Made by a program: the position numbers and the translations under genes. A stretch of 64,000 nucleotides of DNA from Methylocystis sp. (lineage in GTDB: Bacteria > Pseudomonadota > Alphaproteobacteria > Rhizobiales > Beijerinckiaceae). The DNA lies in the NCBI RefSeq assembly GCF_021731785.1, contig NZ_JAKFWS010000041.1, positions 1 through 64,000 on the forward strand, read 5' to 3'. Position 1 is the stretch's first letter, and each line of letters opens with the position of its first letter. Below are positions 9,473-19,047 of the stretch, in pieces. The notes under the pieces are model-generated. The model saw nothing but the letters and a program-made list of their open reading frames with translations. It made no database searches and was not told where the DNA came from.

Positions 9473-10480
9473 TCATTTCGGCCGTAGCTCCATGCCGACC
9501 TTCTTGCCGATGAAGCGCAGCGTATAGCCGCGTTTGTAATCGATATCCGAGGGAACGACTCCGGCTTTCGCCATCTTGTCGAAAAAGCTCTTCATCCGCG
9601 CGTCGGTGATCACGCCGACGCCTTGCGTCAGCGCGTCGCCCGAAACGACGATGCCGCGCGCCTTCATTTTGGCGATCGAATAGGCGATCTGCCCATCGGT
9701 CATCTCGGGATTGTCGCGCTTGATCAGATCGTTCGCCCCAGCATTGTCGCCATAAAGATAATTGTACCAGCCGATGATCGACGCATCGACGAAGCGCTGC
9801 ACCAGGTCCGGCGTCTTGGCGATCGCGTCGGCGCGGGTTTCGATCGTCGTCGAATAGCCGTCATAGCCATAGTCCGCCAAGAGAAAGATGTTGGGCGTGA
9901 AGCCCCCCTCACGTTCGATGGCGTAAGGCTCCGAGGTTAGATACCCCTGCTGAATCGAATTTTTGTCGGCGAGGAAAGGCGCAGAGTTGAAATTATAGGG
10001 CCTCATGTTCTTGTCCATGAATCCGTATGCCTGCTTCAGCCATTGCCAAGCGGATGCGCGCATGTCGCTCGCGATGAAGGCCGTCGCTTTGGGCAGGTCG
10101 TCGAAGCGATCGAGGCCCACGCCTGGATGCGACATGAGAATCATCGGATCGAGCTGAAACATGCTCGCGACGGTGACGACCGGCACGTTCTGTTGCACCG
10201 ATTCGAACATTTGGATGGTGTTGGCGCCCATCGCGAAGTTGACTTTCCCTGCAGCAAGCAGCAGGCGCGCATTGAGCTGGGGCCCGCCTTGCATAATGGT
10301 CACGTCGAGTCCGTAGCGCGCGTAAGTGCCGTCGGCGACGGCCTGATAGAAGCCGCCGTGCTCAGCCTGTGCACGCCAATTGGTGGCGAAGCTGACCTTG
10401 TCGAGCGCCTGCGCACGCCCTGCGAAGAGGAGGGCGATCGCAACAAACAGGACTCCGGCGAAGGCGCTGCGCGCTGTCAC
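9473..10480 (-). CDS. ABC transporter substrate-binding protein, NMT1/THI5 family (ThiY-like)
   Basis: The 335-residue protein has a signal peptide cleaved around FAGRAQA (about residue 25) and the NMT1/THI5 fold signature WRAQAEHGGFYQAVADG. This family binds pyrimidine precursors of thiamin (ThiY), riboflavin-type flavins (RibY) or related aromatic compounds in the periplasm. No TPP riboswitch is recognisable upstream, so the substrate is left open. Start is GTG at 10480 with GGGAGAAAG a few bases upstream. First gene of the four-gene operon. Confidence 0.85.
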   Translation of the reverse strand: MTARSAFAGVLFVAIALLFAGRAQALDKVSFATNWRAQAEHGGFYQAVADGTYARYGLDVTIMQGGPQLNARLLLAAGKVNFAMGANTIQMFESVQQNVPVVTVASMFQLDPMILMSHPGVGLDRFDDLPKATAFIASDMRASAWQWLKQAYGFMDKNMRPYNFNSAPFLADKNSIQQGYLTSEPYAIEREGGFTPNIFLLADYGYDGYSTTIETRADAIAKTPDLVQRFVDASIIGWYNYLYGDNAGANDLIKRDNPEMTDGQIAYSIAKMKARGIVVSGDALTQGVGVITDARMKSFFDKMAKAGVVPSDIDYKRGYTLRFIGKKVGMELRPK

Positions 10481-10735
10481 GTTTCTTTCTCCCTCGGCCA
10501 GTTCGTCGTTAAGCTGTATTGTAGTCCAGAAACCCTAGACACGGGCTGGCGATGAACTGCTGCGGGCAACGATATCCGAGCGCGCAGCGCCGGTGAAGCG
10601 CATTGTCGCGCTCGAACCGTCTCGTTTGGACGGCGGATCACGGCGTGGGCGATTCCGGCCCGGGGCGCGACTTAATGGCTGGCTCTCAGTTCCAGTCAGG
10701 CGGCGCTTCAAGGGGAAGCGCGACGAACAGGCCGA

Positions 10736-12298
10736 TCATGTCGACGCGGCCTGAACGGCGTCCTGCGCCACGGCGGCGGCGATGCTGCGCTCGCCGGGCT
10801 TCAGCGCCTTGATCTGATAATTTTCACATTGCGCGCTTAACGCGGCAAGACCGCCATAGAGCTTCTCGGTGTCGCCATAGCCGATCGCGGCGAAACGATA
10901 AATGAGCCGCCGCACGAGGCTGGCCTCCAAAAAATAGCCGGAGTGAACGTCGACCTCGCGCCTGACGTGGATCAACAGTAGGCGCAAATGTCCAAGCCAG
11001 GACAGATTCGGCCTGCCGCCGCGCGTGGCGTCCGTCACGACTCCATTGCCGGCATCGTCGATGCTGTCGGTGCAGTCGAAATAGGTCAGCCTTTGCGCGA
11101 AGGATTCTTCCGACTGCGCGGCGTCAATCTCGGCGTAGAGTTGGTAAAGCGTGCAGGCGCCGACTCGCAGATTGCCGAGCGTCAGCTGCTCGGAAATTCC
11201 CCATCCCGTCAGCACGCCGACATTGCCGAGTCGATAACCGAATCTCCGGCTCATCGTGGGCAGCGAAAAGAAGTTCGCCGTCGTCGAAATGTTGCGCAGA
11301 ATTTCATCGCCCTCGTTGGAGAAGAGATGGGCTTCCTGAAAGCGGATCAATGACGAATGCAGCGCGTTGCTCCGGCCCAACAACAGGACTTCCGCCGGAA
11401 TGTCCGGCGAGACCAGCACCAGGCGGCGCAAGAGAAAGCTCTCGCCGATCTTCGATCTGATCTCGCGCCGCCTGCGCTCCTCGTCGCCCCCTGGAATTTC
11501 CAAGCTTCGCATGGCGGCCATCGCTTCGGGCGAAAACACATCGGTCAGAATTCGCACGGCGTTGGTGACGACGAAGGCGCCCATGCTGTGGCCGATAAAG
11601 GATAGGTCGACCTTTCCGGAGAGATCGTCGGCGGATGCGGCGGGCCGAGCGTTGGGAAGTTTCGACAATTTGTCGTCGATTTCCCGAATGAGGTTCACGA
11701 GGTCCGGCACGCCGTAATTCGTCGCCCGAAAGCCGTCGCGAAAATAGACGATGAGCCGCAGCAGAAACAGCGTAATCGGGATCACGGCCATGGTCGCCGT
11801 CACCGCGGTCGCGGCGACGCGCGCGAATTTCCACCAATCGCAGATTTCAAAATAGAAATTCACCAGATAGACGGCGGCCAGCGCTGCGAACAATACGCCG
11901 AGGAGAAAGATCGGCGCTGCGCTCAAACCGCTTCGCCAGGGCGTGCCCGCCGCTTCCGACGGCCAACGATATCCGATGCAGACGAGGCCGCGGTCTTGAA
12001 GCTCGGCGTCCTCATTCACCGCGACGAACGACCGCCGATAAGTCTCAAGAGCGCTGTCGCGGGGCGTATTGAAGCCATGCACGGTAATGAGCAGTTTGGG
12101 CTTTTCCTGCCTGGCCAATGTTTCGACGATTCGATCAATCGTCGAAGGCTTGCAGTACTCTGGCGTCGGCAGGACGCTTTCCTTGTCGTCGAAATTTATC
12201 GGCGCCGTGCTCTCGATAAAGAACGCCGGCGTGAAAGCCTTGCCGACCTGCGCCGCGACATCGACCTCGTAGGTCGCCAATTCCTGAATTCTGGCCAT
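10736..12298 (-). CDS. Membrane-associated alpha/beta-hydrolase (DUF900-like)
   Basis: The 520-residue protein has an N-terminal hydrolase segment (LLITVHGFNTPRDSALETY, resembling the oxyanion strand of DUF900-type hydrolases), two to three transmembrane segments around residues 125-190 (APIFLLGVLFAALAAVYLV and TMAVIPITLFLLRLIVYF), and a nucleophile elbow LSFIGHSMGAF. The serine of GHSMG is the predicted nucleophile. The hydrolase core is thus interrupted by a membrane domain, which is unusual. ATG 12298 is preceded by a CGGAGCGG-type site; an upstream in-frame ATG adds 27 non-conserved residues. Substrate unknown. Confidence 0.7.
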   Translation of the reverse strand: MARIQELATYEVDVAAQVGKAFTPAFFIESTAPINFDDKESVLPTPEYCKPSTIDRIVETLARQEKPKLLITVHGFNTPRDSALETYRRSFVAVNEDAELQDRGLVCIGYRWPSEAAGTPWRSGLSAAPIFLLGVLFAALAAVYLVNFYFEICDWWKFARVAATAVTATMAVIPITLFLLRLIVYFRDGFRATNYGVPDLVNLIREIDDKLSKLPNARPAASADDLSGKVDLSFIGHSMGAFVVTNAVRILTDVFSPEAMAAMRSLEIPGGDEERRRREIRSKIGESFLLRRLVLVSPDIPAEVLLLGRSNALHSSLIRFQEAHLFSNEGDEILRNISTTANFFSLPTMSRRFGYRLGNVGVLTGWGISEQLTLGNLRVGACTLYQLYAEIDAAQSEESFAQRLTYFDCTDSIDDAGNGVVTDATRGGRPNLSWLGHLRLLLIHVRREVDVHSGYFLEASLVRRLIYRFAAIGYGDTEKLYGGLAALSAQCENYQIKALKPGERSIAAAVAQDAVQAAST

Positions 12299-12463
12299 GG
12301 AACCGCTCCGAATTTTTCGTTTGAGCGACAATCCTTGGGTGAGGACAATCCTTGGGTTGGTATGAGTCTGGCGCAGCATGCCTCAGGCTCGACTGTGCGA
12401 CAAGTCAAGGCGGCATCCGCCTTTTTTGTGAAGTCCGTGTGTCGACCAAGCGCCGGCGCCGCG

Positions 12464-12966
12464 CTAGCCATTCGCGGCGCGGTCTTCTTTCCAAATTCCC
12501 CAACGCGAATAGAGAAAGATGAGCAGAAGCAGCCAAAAGGCGATGAAGCCGTCCGAAAAAATCGTGAAGAAATTATAGGGCGCGAAATCGCCTTCGCGCA
12601 GCGTCTGCATGACATGGCCATAGGTCGCGCCGAGCAGGAAGAAGGACCAGCCGAGCCCGGTCGCGATCCAGAACGAGCCGCCGATCCATAGGCTGAGAAA
12701 GCCGAGGATCCCCCAGGCCCGTCGTGAAATCCAACCTCGAACTGAAACGGGTTTCCCGGCGGCCAGCCGATGCTCTTCGCCGTCGCGTCGGCGAAGAATA
12801 TATGAGGAATGAAGCCGAAGACGAATCCGATAACGCCCACGTCGAGCACGAGGGCGTAGCGCAGCAGCAGGCGAATGACGTGGGCGCGAGTCCTCTGGAC
12901 TTTGCTTAGCGCCAGATGAACGAGGGGCAATAGCACGCTCAACAGCGCGACGACGATCATAACCAC
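12464..12966 (-). pseudogene. DUF6790 family membrane protein, interrupted by a -1 frameshift
   Basis: The first 80 or so codons from the GTG at 12966 (GGAGG upstream) encode a DUF6790 N-terminus ending NPFQFEVGFHD. The remaining typical sequence (WGILGFLSLWIGGSFW to GHVMQTLREGDFAPYN) continues in another frame and stops at 12464. The switch falls at 12716-12725, where a run of three C (GGG on the coding strand) appears to have lost one base; adding one G restores HDGAWGILGF. DUF6790 proteins are roughly 160-residue four-helix membrane proteins of unknown role. It may be a true pseudogene or a sequencing error in a homopolymer. Confidence 0.75.
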
Positions 12967-13106
12967 TTTGAAACACCTCCGAGCTTAATCATGGGGGCGT
13001 CTGAGGCTGGCGCGGTTCGGTCGCCTATTGTAATGGCCTCTGGCGCGAAAACCACCGGCCAAGCCTTACCCGCGCCTTCGCGCCCCGAATCACTCTAATA
13101 TCGCTC

Positions 13107-15122
13107 ATGGCTTCAAAACCCGACCTTTTCAGCGGCGCGCCGCGTAAGGCGCCCACAGCGAAACCCGCGGCAAAGCGCGGGCCGGCGGAATATTCGGCTG
13201 CGTCGATCGAAGTGCTGGAGGGACTCGAGCCGGTCCGCCGGCGCCCCGGCATGTATATCGGCGGCACGGACGAGGCGGCGATGCATCACCTCTTCGCCGA
13301 GGTGCTGGACAACGCCATGGACGAGGCGGTGGCGGGCCACGCCACCTTCATCGAGGTGATGCTGGAAACTGGCGGCTGGCTCACGGTCGTCGACAACGGC
13401 CGCGGCATTCCCGTCGATCCGCATCCGAAATTTCCAAAAAAATCGGCCTTGGAAGTGGTGATGACCACGCTCCACGCCGGAGGCAAATTCGATTCAGGCG
13501 CCTATCAGACCTCCGGCGGTCTGCACGGCGTCGGCGTTTCCGTCGTCAATGCGCTGTCCGAAAAGCTTGAAGTCGAGGTGGCGATCGCCGGCCAGCTTTA
13601 TGGCCAGGAGTTTGCGCGGGGCCTGCCGCTCGGCAAGCTCAAGACGCTTGGCCGGGTCAACAACCGGCGCGGCACCAAGGTGCGCTTCAAGCCCGATGCG
13701 CAGATTTTCGGCGCGGGCGCGCATTGGAAGCCGGCGCGGCTCTTCCGCATGTCGCGCTCCAAGGCCTATCTCTTCGGCGGCGTCGAAATCCGTTGGCGCT
13801 GCGATCCGTCGCTGATCGAGCCCGGCGCCGACACGCCGCATGAAGCGGTGCTGCGGTTTCCCGGCGGCCTGAAGGATTATCTGGCGCGAGAAATCCACGG
13901 CAAGGAGTTCGTCACCGATCAGCCGTTCGTCGGCAAGGTCACGCGTGAAGGCGGACATGGTTCGCTGGAATGGGCGGTCTCCTGGCTCGCCGAGGACGAT
14001 GGCTTCGTGCACTCCTACTGCAACACCATTCCGACGCCAGACGGCGGGACGCATGAGGCTGGATTTCGCGCGGCGCTGTTGAAGGCGCTCAAGGACCACG
14101 CCGAGCGCGTCAATCAGGCGAAGCGCGCCAAGGACATCACCGCCGACGATCTCATGGGCCAGTCGGCCGCGATGATCTCCGTCTTCATGCGCGAGCCGGA
14201 GTTTCAGGGCCAGAACAAGAGCCGGCTGATGAGCGCGGAGGCGGCGCGCATCGTCGAGAGCGCGGTGCGCGACGCCTTCGACCATTGGCTTGCCGGCGCG
14301 CCCTCGCAAGCCAACAAGCTGCTCGACTTCGCCGTCGAGCGCGCCGAGGAGCGCCAGCGCCGCCGCGCCGAAAAGGACATCGCCCGCAAGACCGCGACCC
14401 GCAAGCTGCGGCTGCCCGGCAAACTCGTCGACTGCACCAATAATTCGGCGCAAGGTTCGGAGCTGTTCATCGTCGAAGGCGATTCCGCCGGCGGCTCGGC
14501 CAAGGAAGCGCGCAACCGCACGACGCAGGCCATCCTGCCGCTGCGCGGCAAGATTTTGAACGTCGCGTCGGCGACGAAGGACAAGCTCCTCGCCAATCAG
14601 CAGCTCGCCGATTTGACGCAGGCGCTCGGCTGCGGATTGGGCGCGCATTACCGCGACGAGGATCTGCGCTATGAGAAGGTGATCGTGATGACCGACGCCG
14701 ACGTCGACGGCGCCCATATCGCGTCGCTGCTCATCACCTTCTTCTATCGGCAGATGCCGCGGCTCATCGAGAACGGCCATCTCTATCTGGCACAGCCGCC
14801 GCTCTACAAGCTCACGCAAGGCGCGAAAACCGTCTATGCGCGCGACAATGAGCATCGCGACGAATTGATCGCCAAAGAATTAACGGGGAAGGGCAAAATC
14901 GAGACGGGCCGGTTCAAGGGGCTGGGCGAAATGAGCGCGGCTCAGCTCAAGGAAACGACGATGGATCCAAAGAAGCGCACGCTCCTCAAGGTCATCGTCG
15001 AGCCGGAAGATCGCGAGGAAACCGCAGACTGCGTCGAGCGGCTGATGGGCGCCAGGCCGGAAGCGCGCTTCGCCTTCATCCAGGAACGCGCCGCTTTCGC
15101 GACAGAACTCGTCGATATTTAG
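13107..15122 (+). CDS. parE: DNA topoisomerase IV subunit B
   Basis: The 671-residue type II topoisomerase subunit decatenates replicated chromosomes with ParC. It shows the GHKL ATPase box (EVLDNAMDEAV and VDNGRGIP), GMYIGGTDEAAMHH, the QTSGGLHGVGVSVVNALS lid region, and the TOPRIM motifs FIVEGDSAGGSAKEA and DADVDGAHI. A 30-residue polar N-terminal extension precedes the conserved domain, usual for alphaproteobacterial ParE. GyrB-specific insertions are absent and the length fits ParE. It stands alone, divergent from the DUF6790 remnant. Confidence 0.95.
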   Translation: MASKPDLFSGAPRKAPTAKPAAKRGPAEYSAASIEVLEGLEPVRRRPGMYIGGTDEAAMHHLFAEVLDNAMDEAVAGHATFIEVMLETGGWLTVVDNGRGIPVDPHPKFPKKSALEVVMTTLHAGGKFDSGAYQTSGGLHGVGVSVVNALSEKLEVEVAIAGQLYGQEFARGLPLGKLKTLGRVNNRRGTKVRFKPDAQIFGAGAHWKPARLFRMSRSKAYLFGGVEIRWRCDPSLIEPGADTPHEAVLRFPGGLKDYLAREIHGKEFVTDQPFVGKVTREGGHGSLEWAVSWLAEDDGFVHSYCNTIPTPDGGTHEAGFRAALLKALKDHAERVNQAKRAKDITADDLMGQSAAMISVFMREPEFQGQNKSRLMSAEAARIVESAVRDAFDHWLAGAPSQANKLLDFAVERAEERQRRRAEKDIARKTATRKLRLPGKLVDCTNNSAQGSELFIVEGDSAGGSAKEARNRTTQAILPLRGKILNVASATKDKLLANQQLADLTQALGCGLGAHYRDEDLRYEKVIVMTDADVDGAHIASLLITFFYRQMPRLIENGHLYLAQPPLYKLTQGAKTVYARDNEHRDELIAKELTGKGKIETGRFKGLGEMSAAQLKETTMDPKKRTLLKVIVEPEDREETADCVERLMGARPEARFAFIQERAAFATELVDI

Positions 15123-15300
15123 CGCGCGGTCCATGAAAAAGCGGACGCCGGCTTTTGCGCAAAGCGCGCTCTAAGCTTTTGGAATCGATAAATTCATTAG
15201 CATTTGGGCGATTGCGCCCAAATGCTGCGCGATCTAGCCCCTCGCGTCCGGGACCGTCCGGGAGTATGCTGCGGGCCTCCCGACAAACGACAGGCGCCGC

Positions 15301-16365
15301 GTGACCGACACGGAAATTCGTCCAACGACCGAGGATGCGCGCTCTGCGCGGTCCTTCTGCGACGAGCAGGCCTTCGCCTTGGAGCGGATGCAGCTCGCGC
15401 TGGACGCCGGGCGCACCGGCATCTGGGATTGGAATCTCGTCACCGGCGAGGTGCATATCGACGAGCGCGTGCGCCACCTGTGGGGACTTCCCGAGGGCGT
15501 TCCGGCAAGCTTCGAGATTTTCCGCAACGCGCTGCATCCGCAGGACAAGAAGCGCACCAAAGAGGCCGTCGGCGTCGCGCTCGATCCCAATCACGAAGGC
15601 GATTACGAGATCGAATATCGGGTCATCGGTCAGACCGACCGCATCGAGCGCTGGGTTTCGGTGCGCGGCCGCACCTTCTTCGAGGACGGCAGGGCGGTGC
15701 GCATTCTCGGCACCGCGCGCGACATCACCCCGCGTAAGCAGCGCGAGCAGCATGTGCGCGTGTTGCTGCGCGAACTCGTGCATCGCTCGAAGAACCTGCT
15801 CGCCGTGGTGCAGGCGATGTCGCGGCAGACAGCCGCCGGTTCGCCTTCGCTTGAAGAATATCAGCGCAAATTCGCCGCCCGTCTGCAGGCGCTGTCGATG
15901 GCGCATGATCTACTCGTATCGCAGGACTGGCGCGGCGCCTCGATGCGCGAATTGGTGCGGGCGCAGCTCGCCTATTGCATGGACACGCCTCGCGGCGACC
16001 TTTCAGGGCGCGCCAAGATCGATGGGCCGAAAATCATGCTGAAGCCTGAGGCCGCGCAAAACATCGGCCTGGCCTTGCATGAACTCGCGACGAATGCGCT
16101 GAGTTATGGCGGCTTGTCGCGCCCCGACGGCGCCGTCTCGCTGATGTGGCGGTTTGAAGACGGGCGGCTCAACATCGAATGGCGTGAAAGCGGCGGTCCG
16201 GCCGTGGCGATGCCGCCGCGCGAAGGCTTTGGCCATAAAGTGATCAAACGCCTTGTCGCCCAGGCGCTCGATGGAACGGCGACGTTGAACTTCCCGCCCG
16301 AGGGATTGGTCTGGACGCTGTCGATTCCGTCGACTTACGCAACGGTCAGGGAAGAGCAGGCGTAG
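15301..16365 (+). CDS. PAS-domain HWE-family sensor histidine kinase
   Basis: The 354-residue protein has one PAS fold (about residues 25-145; GIWDWNLVTGEVHIDERV to ILGTARDITPR) and an HWE kinase core. The phospho-acceptor His is in LLRELVHRSKNLLAVVQAMS, the N-box is IGLALHELATNALSYG, and the WRE signature is IEWRESGGP. There are no transmembrane segments, so it senses a cytoplasmic signal. HWE kinases in Hyphomicrobiales act in light, general-stress and adaptation pathways; no partner response regulator is adjacent. The GTG start has no strong Shine-Dalgarno. Its end overlaps the convergent DUF2252 gene by 20 bp. Confidence 0.88.
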   Translation: MTDTEIRPTTEDARSARSFCDEQAFALERMQLALDAGRTGIWDWNLVTGEVHIDERVRHLWGLPEGVPASFEIFRNALHPQDKKRTKEAVGVALDPNHEGDYEIEYRVIGQTDRIERWVSVRGRTFFEDGRAVRILGTARDITPRKQREQHVRVLLRELVHRSKNLLAVVQAMSRQTAAGSPSLEEYQRKFAARLQALSMAHDLLVSQDWRGASMRELVRAQLAYCMDTPRGDLSGRAKIDGPKIMLKPEAAQNIGLALHELATNALSYGGLSRPDGAVSLMWRFEDGRLNIEWRESGGPAVAMPPREGFGHKVIKRLVAQALDGTATLNFPPEGLVWTLSIPSTYATVREEQA

Positions 16366-17716
16366 CGCCCCGCTGCGCACAGAATGCTTCGTAGTCTCTG
16401 GCGTTTTGCCGGGCATAGAGCATCGCGAATGATGCGAGCGCGTCATCGAATGCTTCGCTCTTGCCCATGTAACCCGCAAGAGTCGCGGCGTCGCCGGAGC
16501 GGACGTGTGCGCGCGCTAAAGTGCGCCCGCATAGTTTCGCGTAATCTCTCATGTCGTGACTCTGCAGCAATTCCGTGAGTCCGCCCAATCGGCGCGTCTT
16601 CAGCTGGCGCATATAGAATTCTCGCTTGGAAGCCGGGTCGAGCATGGGCCCTAGAAAAATGTCCGACGCCGCCTGCATCATGCGCTGACCTTCGACGACG
16701 CGCGTGCCCTGCGAGCCGGGCCATGCGCCAAGGCCGAAGCGTTCCAGCACCGAACGCTTCGCTTCCTTGATCTGAAGGAAGAGCCGCTCATCGTCCGGGC
16801 TCATGAACAGCGCGATCGTGCAATAGGTTCCGACGCTGCCGACGCCAACGGCCTTGAAGGCGATGTCACATAAACGGTAGCGGCGCAACAAAGAGGCGAC
16901 CTGCGCCGGCAAGTTCGCGAAGGCGGCGGCGAGCAGGCCGTCGACGTCGAATTGATTGGCCTCGTCTTCTTCCAAGTGGAGGAGCCGCGGCCGCTTGTCC
17001 TCAACCCGCCAGTCGCCAGAAGAGTCTTTCACGACCTTTGGAAAATTGTCCGCATAATCATCTTCGTGATGCGACGCGATCGCGGCGTGCACGGCTTCGT
17101 GAAGAACCCGATTGCGGAGCCCCGCGACGACGTCATGCAGCGGCACGCGCGTATTCCACGCCTCGAGCGGAGACAAGGCGGCAAGTTTGGTCACCGCGCG
17201 GCGGTAGGCCTTGACGGCGGCTCGCGCGGTGGATCTTGCGGCTTGCTCACTCCTGCCGGCGACAAGCGCTGCGACGACGGCGCTTGTCGCCAAACGGCGC
17301 AAATCGATCGTGACATCCATATTAGGCAGCGTCTCGTCGAAATCATTGACGTCGAACAGCGGATGTCCTTCCGGCGAGACGAAGGCGCCGAAATTCATCA
17401 GGTGGCAGTCGCCGCAAACCTGCGCGGGAATACCGGGCGCCGGCTGGGTAGCAAGATCGGCGGCCATCACATCGGCGGCGCCACGCAGAAAAGCATGCGG
17501 CGATTCCGCCATCGATTTGCGGCGAAGCGGAAGCAGGGATTGGATCCGATCGCGCTCGGTCTCGGCGATTATCGCGGTCGCGTTTCGGTTTGCGGCGAGC
17601 AAGAAATCCGCGAGCGCTTCGCGCGGCACGATCTGGCGCAGAGCTTTCCCGGCCGCATAGCGGGCGCGACGATCAGGGCCGCGCTCAGTGACGCCGGTCC
17701 ACGTTCCAACATTCAT
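16346..17716 (-). CDS. DUF2252 family protein (kinase-like fold)
   Basis: The 456-residue protein matches DUF2252 over its length, with the characteristic VCGDCHLMNFGAF and LFDVNDFDETLP blocks, resembling the catalytic and metal-binding loops of aminoglycoside-phosphotransferase-like kinases, and VGSVGTYCTIALF further on. The biochemical role is not established. ATG 17716 has TGGAGA ten bases upstream; a further ATG 60 bp upstream is in frame but adds unlike sequence. It is convergent with the HWE kinase and overlaps its 3' end by 20 bp. Confidence 0.85.
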   Translation of the reverse strand: MNVGTWTGVTERGPDRRARYAAGKALRQIVPREALADFLLAANRNATAIIAETERDRIQSLLPLRRKSMAESPHAFLRGAADVMAADLATQPAPGIPAQVCGDCHLMNFGAFVSPEGHPLFDVNDFDETLPNMDVTIDLRRLATSAVVAALVAGRSEQAARSTARAAVKAYRRAVTKLAALSPLEAWNTRVPLHDVVAGLRNRVLHEAVHAAIASHHEDDYADNFPKVVKDSSGDWRVEDKRPRLLHLEEDEANQFDVDGLLAAAFANLPAQVASLLRRYRLCDIAFKAVGVGSVGTYCTIALFMSPDDERLFLQIKEAKRSVLERFGLGAWPGSQGTRVVEGQRMMQAASDIFLGPMLDPASKREFYMRQLKTRRLGGLTELLQSHDMRDYAKLCGRTLARAHVRSGDAATLAGYMGKSEAFDDALASFAMLYARQNARDYEAFCAQRGATPALP

Positions 17717-17786
17717 TGTCGGCAATCTCCAAAAAACAACAGGCGATGATGGCGTTTCGATCGGCTGGATCAGCATGCCATCGCGA

Positions 17787-18200
17787 TCATCCCAGCAAGT
17801 CGATCAGCGGGCCGATCAGCGGCGCGTCGGCGGGCGGCATCGGATAGTTGCGCAACTCGCGCGCCCGCGCCCACTTCACCGACTGTCCCTCGGACGGCGT
17901 AATGAACCCCTCCCACTTACGGCAGACGTAAAGCGGCATCAGCAGGTGGAAGTCGTCGTAAGCGTGGCTCGCGAAGGTTAGGGGCGCGAGGCAGGGCACG
18001 CAGACGCGCACGCCGAGCTCCTCTTCGAGTTCGCGGGCCAGCGCATCCTCCGGCCGCTCGCCGGGATGAAGCTTGCCGCCTGGAAATTCCCACAGGCCGG
18101 CGAGCGCCTTGCCTTCAGGACGCTTCGCGATGAGCACGCGATTGTCGGCGTCGACGAGCGCCGCCGCCACAACGAGAAGGAGGTTCACGGGTGAGCTCAA
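17787..18200 (-). CDS. mutT: Nudix hydrolase, MutT type (8-oxo-dGTP diphosphatase-like)
   Basis: The 137-residue protein contains a full Nudix box (GGKLHPGERPEDALARELEE then ELGV), fitting GX5EX7REUXEEXGU, preceded by GLWEFPGGK as in MutT. MutT enzymes clear oxidised dGTP from the nucleotide pool. The likely start is TTG at 18200, overlapping the lipoprotein stop (TTGA); GTG at 18188 is an alternative closer to usual MutT length. It is probably co-transcribed with the lipoprotein gene. Confidence 0.88.
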   Translation of the reverse strand: MSSPVNLLLVVAAALVDADNRVLIAKRPEGKALAGLWEFPGGKLHPGERPEDALARELEEELGVRVCVPCLAPLTFASHAYDDFHLLMPLYVCRKWEGFITPSEGQSVKWARARELRNYPMPPADAPLIGPLIDLLG

Positions 18201-18718
18201 TTGCCGGAGAGAACCACTTTCACCGGGCCGTTTTCCTGTCCGGTGACCGTCACTTCCTCATACATCGCGCCGCCTTCAGACGTCTGCGAATCCTTTGGCT
18301 TCCAGATGAGCCGCGTGGTGAGGTAGTAGCGCCCGGGCGCGACGTTCTCGAATGTGAAGCGGCCATCCGGCTCAACGGTCGTCGTACGCGTGAGCGCGGC
18401 ATATTGCGCGTCCGGCTCGACTTTCGGGATCGACGCGGCCGGCAGAAATTTCACCGAGCCGTAAAACTTCTTGATTCGTTCCTGTGCATAAGTCGTTGCC
18501 GGAATGAGCCTTACGGTTTCGCCGGCGGCGTAGCGAACATTCGATTTCCCGGAGGCGTCACGCAGAAAGGCTTGTCCGGCGATGACGCCTCTGCCCGGCG
18601 CCCTGATGTAATTCGCCTGGGACGGGTCGAATGCGAGGTCAGGCGCAGGTCCGCGCGCGGTGTTGCACGCCGAAAGCGCGGCGAGGGGCGCGACCATGAG
18701 AAGTTTCACCCAACGCAT
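18197..18718 (-). CDS. Lipoprotein with a carboxypeptidase-regulatory-like fold
   Basis: The 173-residue product has a lipoprotein signal with lipobox LSAC (cysteine about residue 18). The rest is a beta-rich segment ending TTVEPDGRFTFENVAPGRYY, characteristic of transthyretin-like/carboxypeptidase-regulatory repeats. No enzyme motif is seen. ATG 18718 is preceded by GAGGAG; a second ATG nine codons upstream is possible. It is coupled to the Nudix gene by a four-base overlap. Confidence 0.75.
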   Translation of the reverse strand: MRWVKLLMVAPLAALSACNTARGPAPDLAFDPSQANYIRAPGRGVIAGQAFLRDASGKSNVRYAAGETVRLIPATTYAQERIKKFYGSVKFLPAASIPKVEPDAQYAALTRTTTVEPDGRFTFENVAPGRYYLTTRLIWKPKDSQTSEGGAMYEEVTVTGQENGPVKVVLSGN

Positions 18719-18769
18719 GAGCACAACGCTCCTCGACAAACGCATTTGCCGCCGCCTGACGCCCGCTGA

Positions 18770-19009
18770 TCAAGCGGGCGAAGCGGTTTGGGCGGCGATC
18801 AGGCAGTTTAGCACGTCAAATATCTTCCTGACGACCGCGACGCTTGGCGACGGTTCCGCCGCGGTCGGATCGGTCATCACGCCCGAGGCCGCGGCGGAGG
18901 GAGAGCCCGCCGCGAATCCTTCAGGCGTCGGACAAGATTTTCGCGCAATATCAAATCCCTCGGCGGCTCTATGAAAGAGCTTCGTCGTCGGCTCCGCGTC
19001 CTTCACCAT
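18770..19009 (-). CDS. Small hypothetical protein (weakly supported)
   Basis: A 79-codon reading frame from ATG 19009 sits just after argJ on the same strand. It encodes an Ala/Pro/Ser-rich protein with a hydrophobic C-terminal stretch (VAVVRKIFDVLNCLIAAQ). It fills the gap between argJ and the lipoprotein gene, but I recognise no family and the ribosome site is weak. It ends inside a CGCCCGCT/AGCGGGCG hairpin (18760-18780). Confidence 0.3.
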   Translation of the reverse strand: MVKDAEPTTKLFHRAAEGFDIARKSCPTPEGFAAGSPSAAASGVMTDPTAAEPSPSVAVVRKIFDVLNCLIAAQTASPA

Positions 19010-19047
19010 ATCCGCCGATACTTGCGTTCGCGGACGCCACGCGATGA

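Noticed and set aside
10481-10735. TPP or other riboswitch upstream of the NMT1-type binding protein gene
   Set aside because: No conserved thi-box or related core was recognisable, so no riboswitch is claimed.
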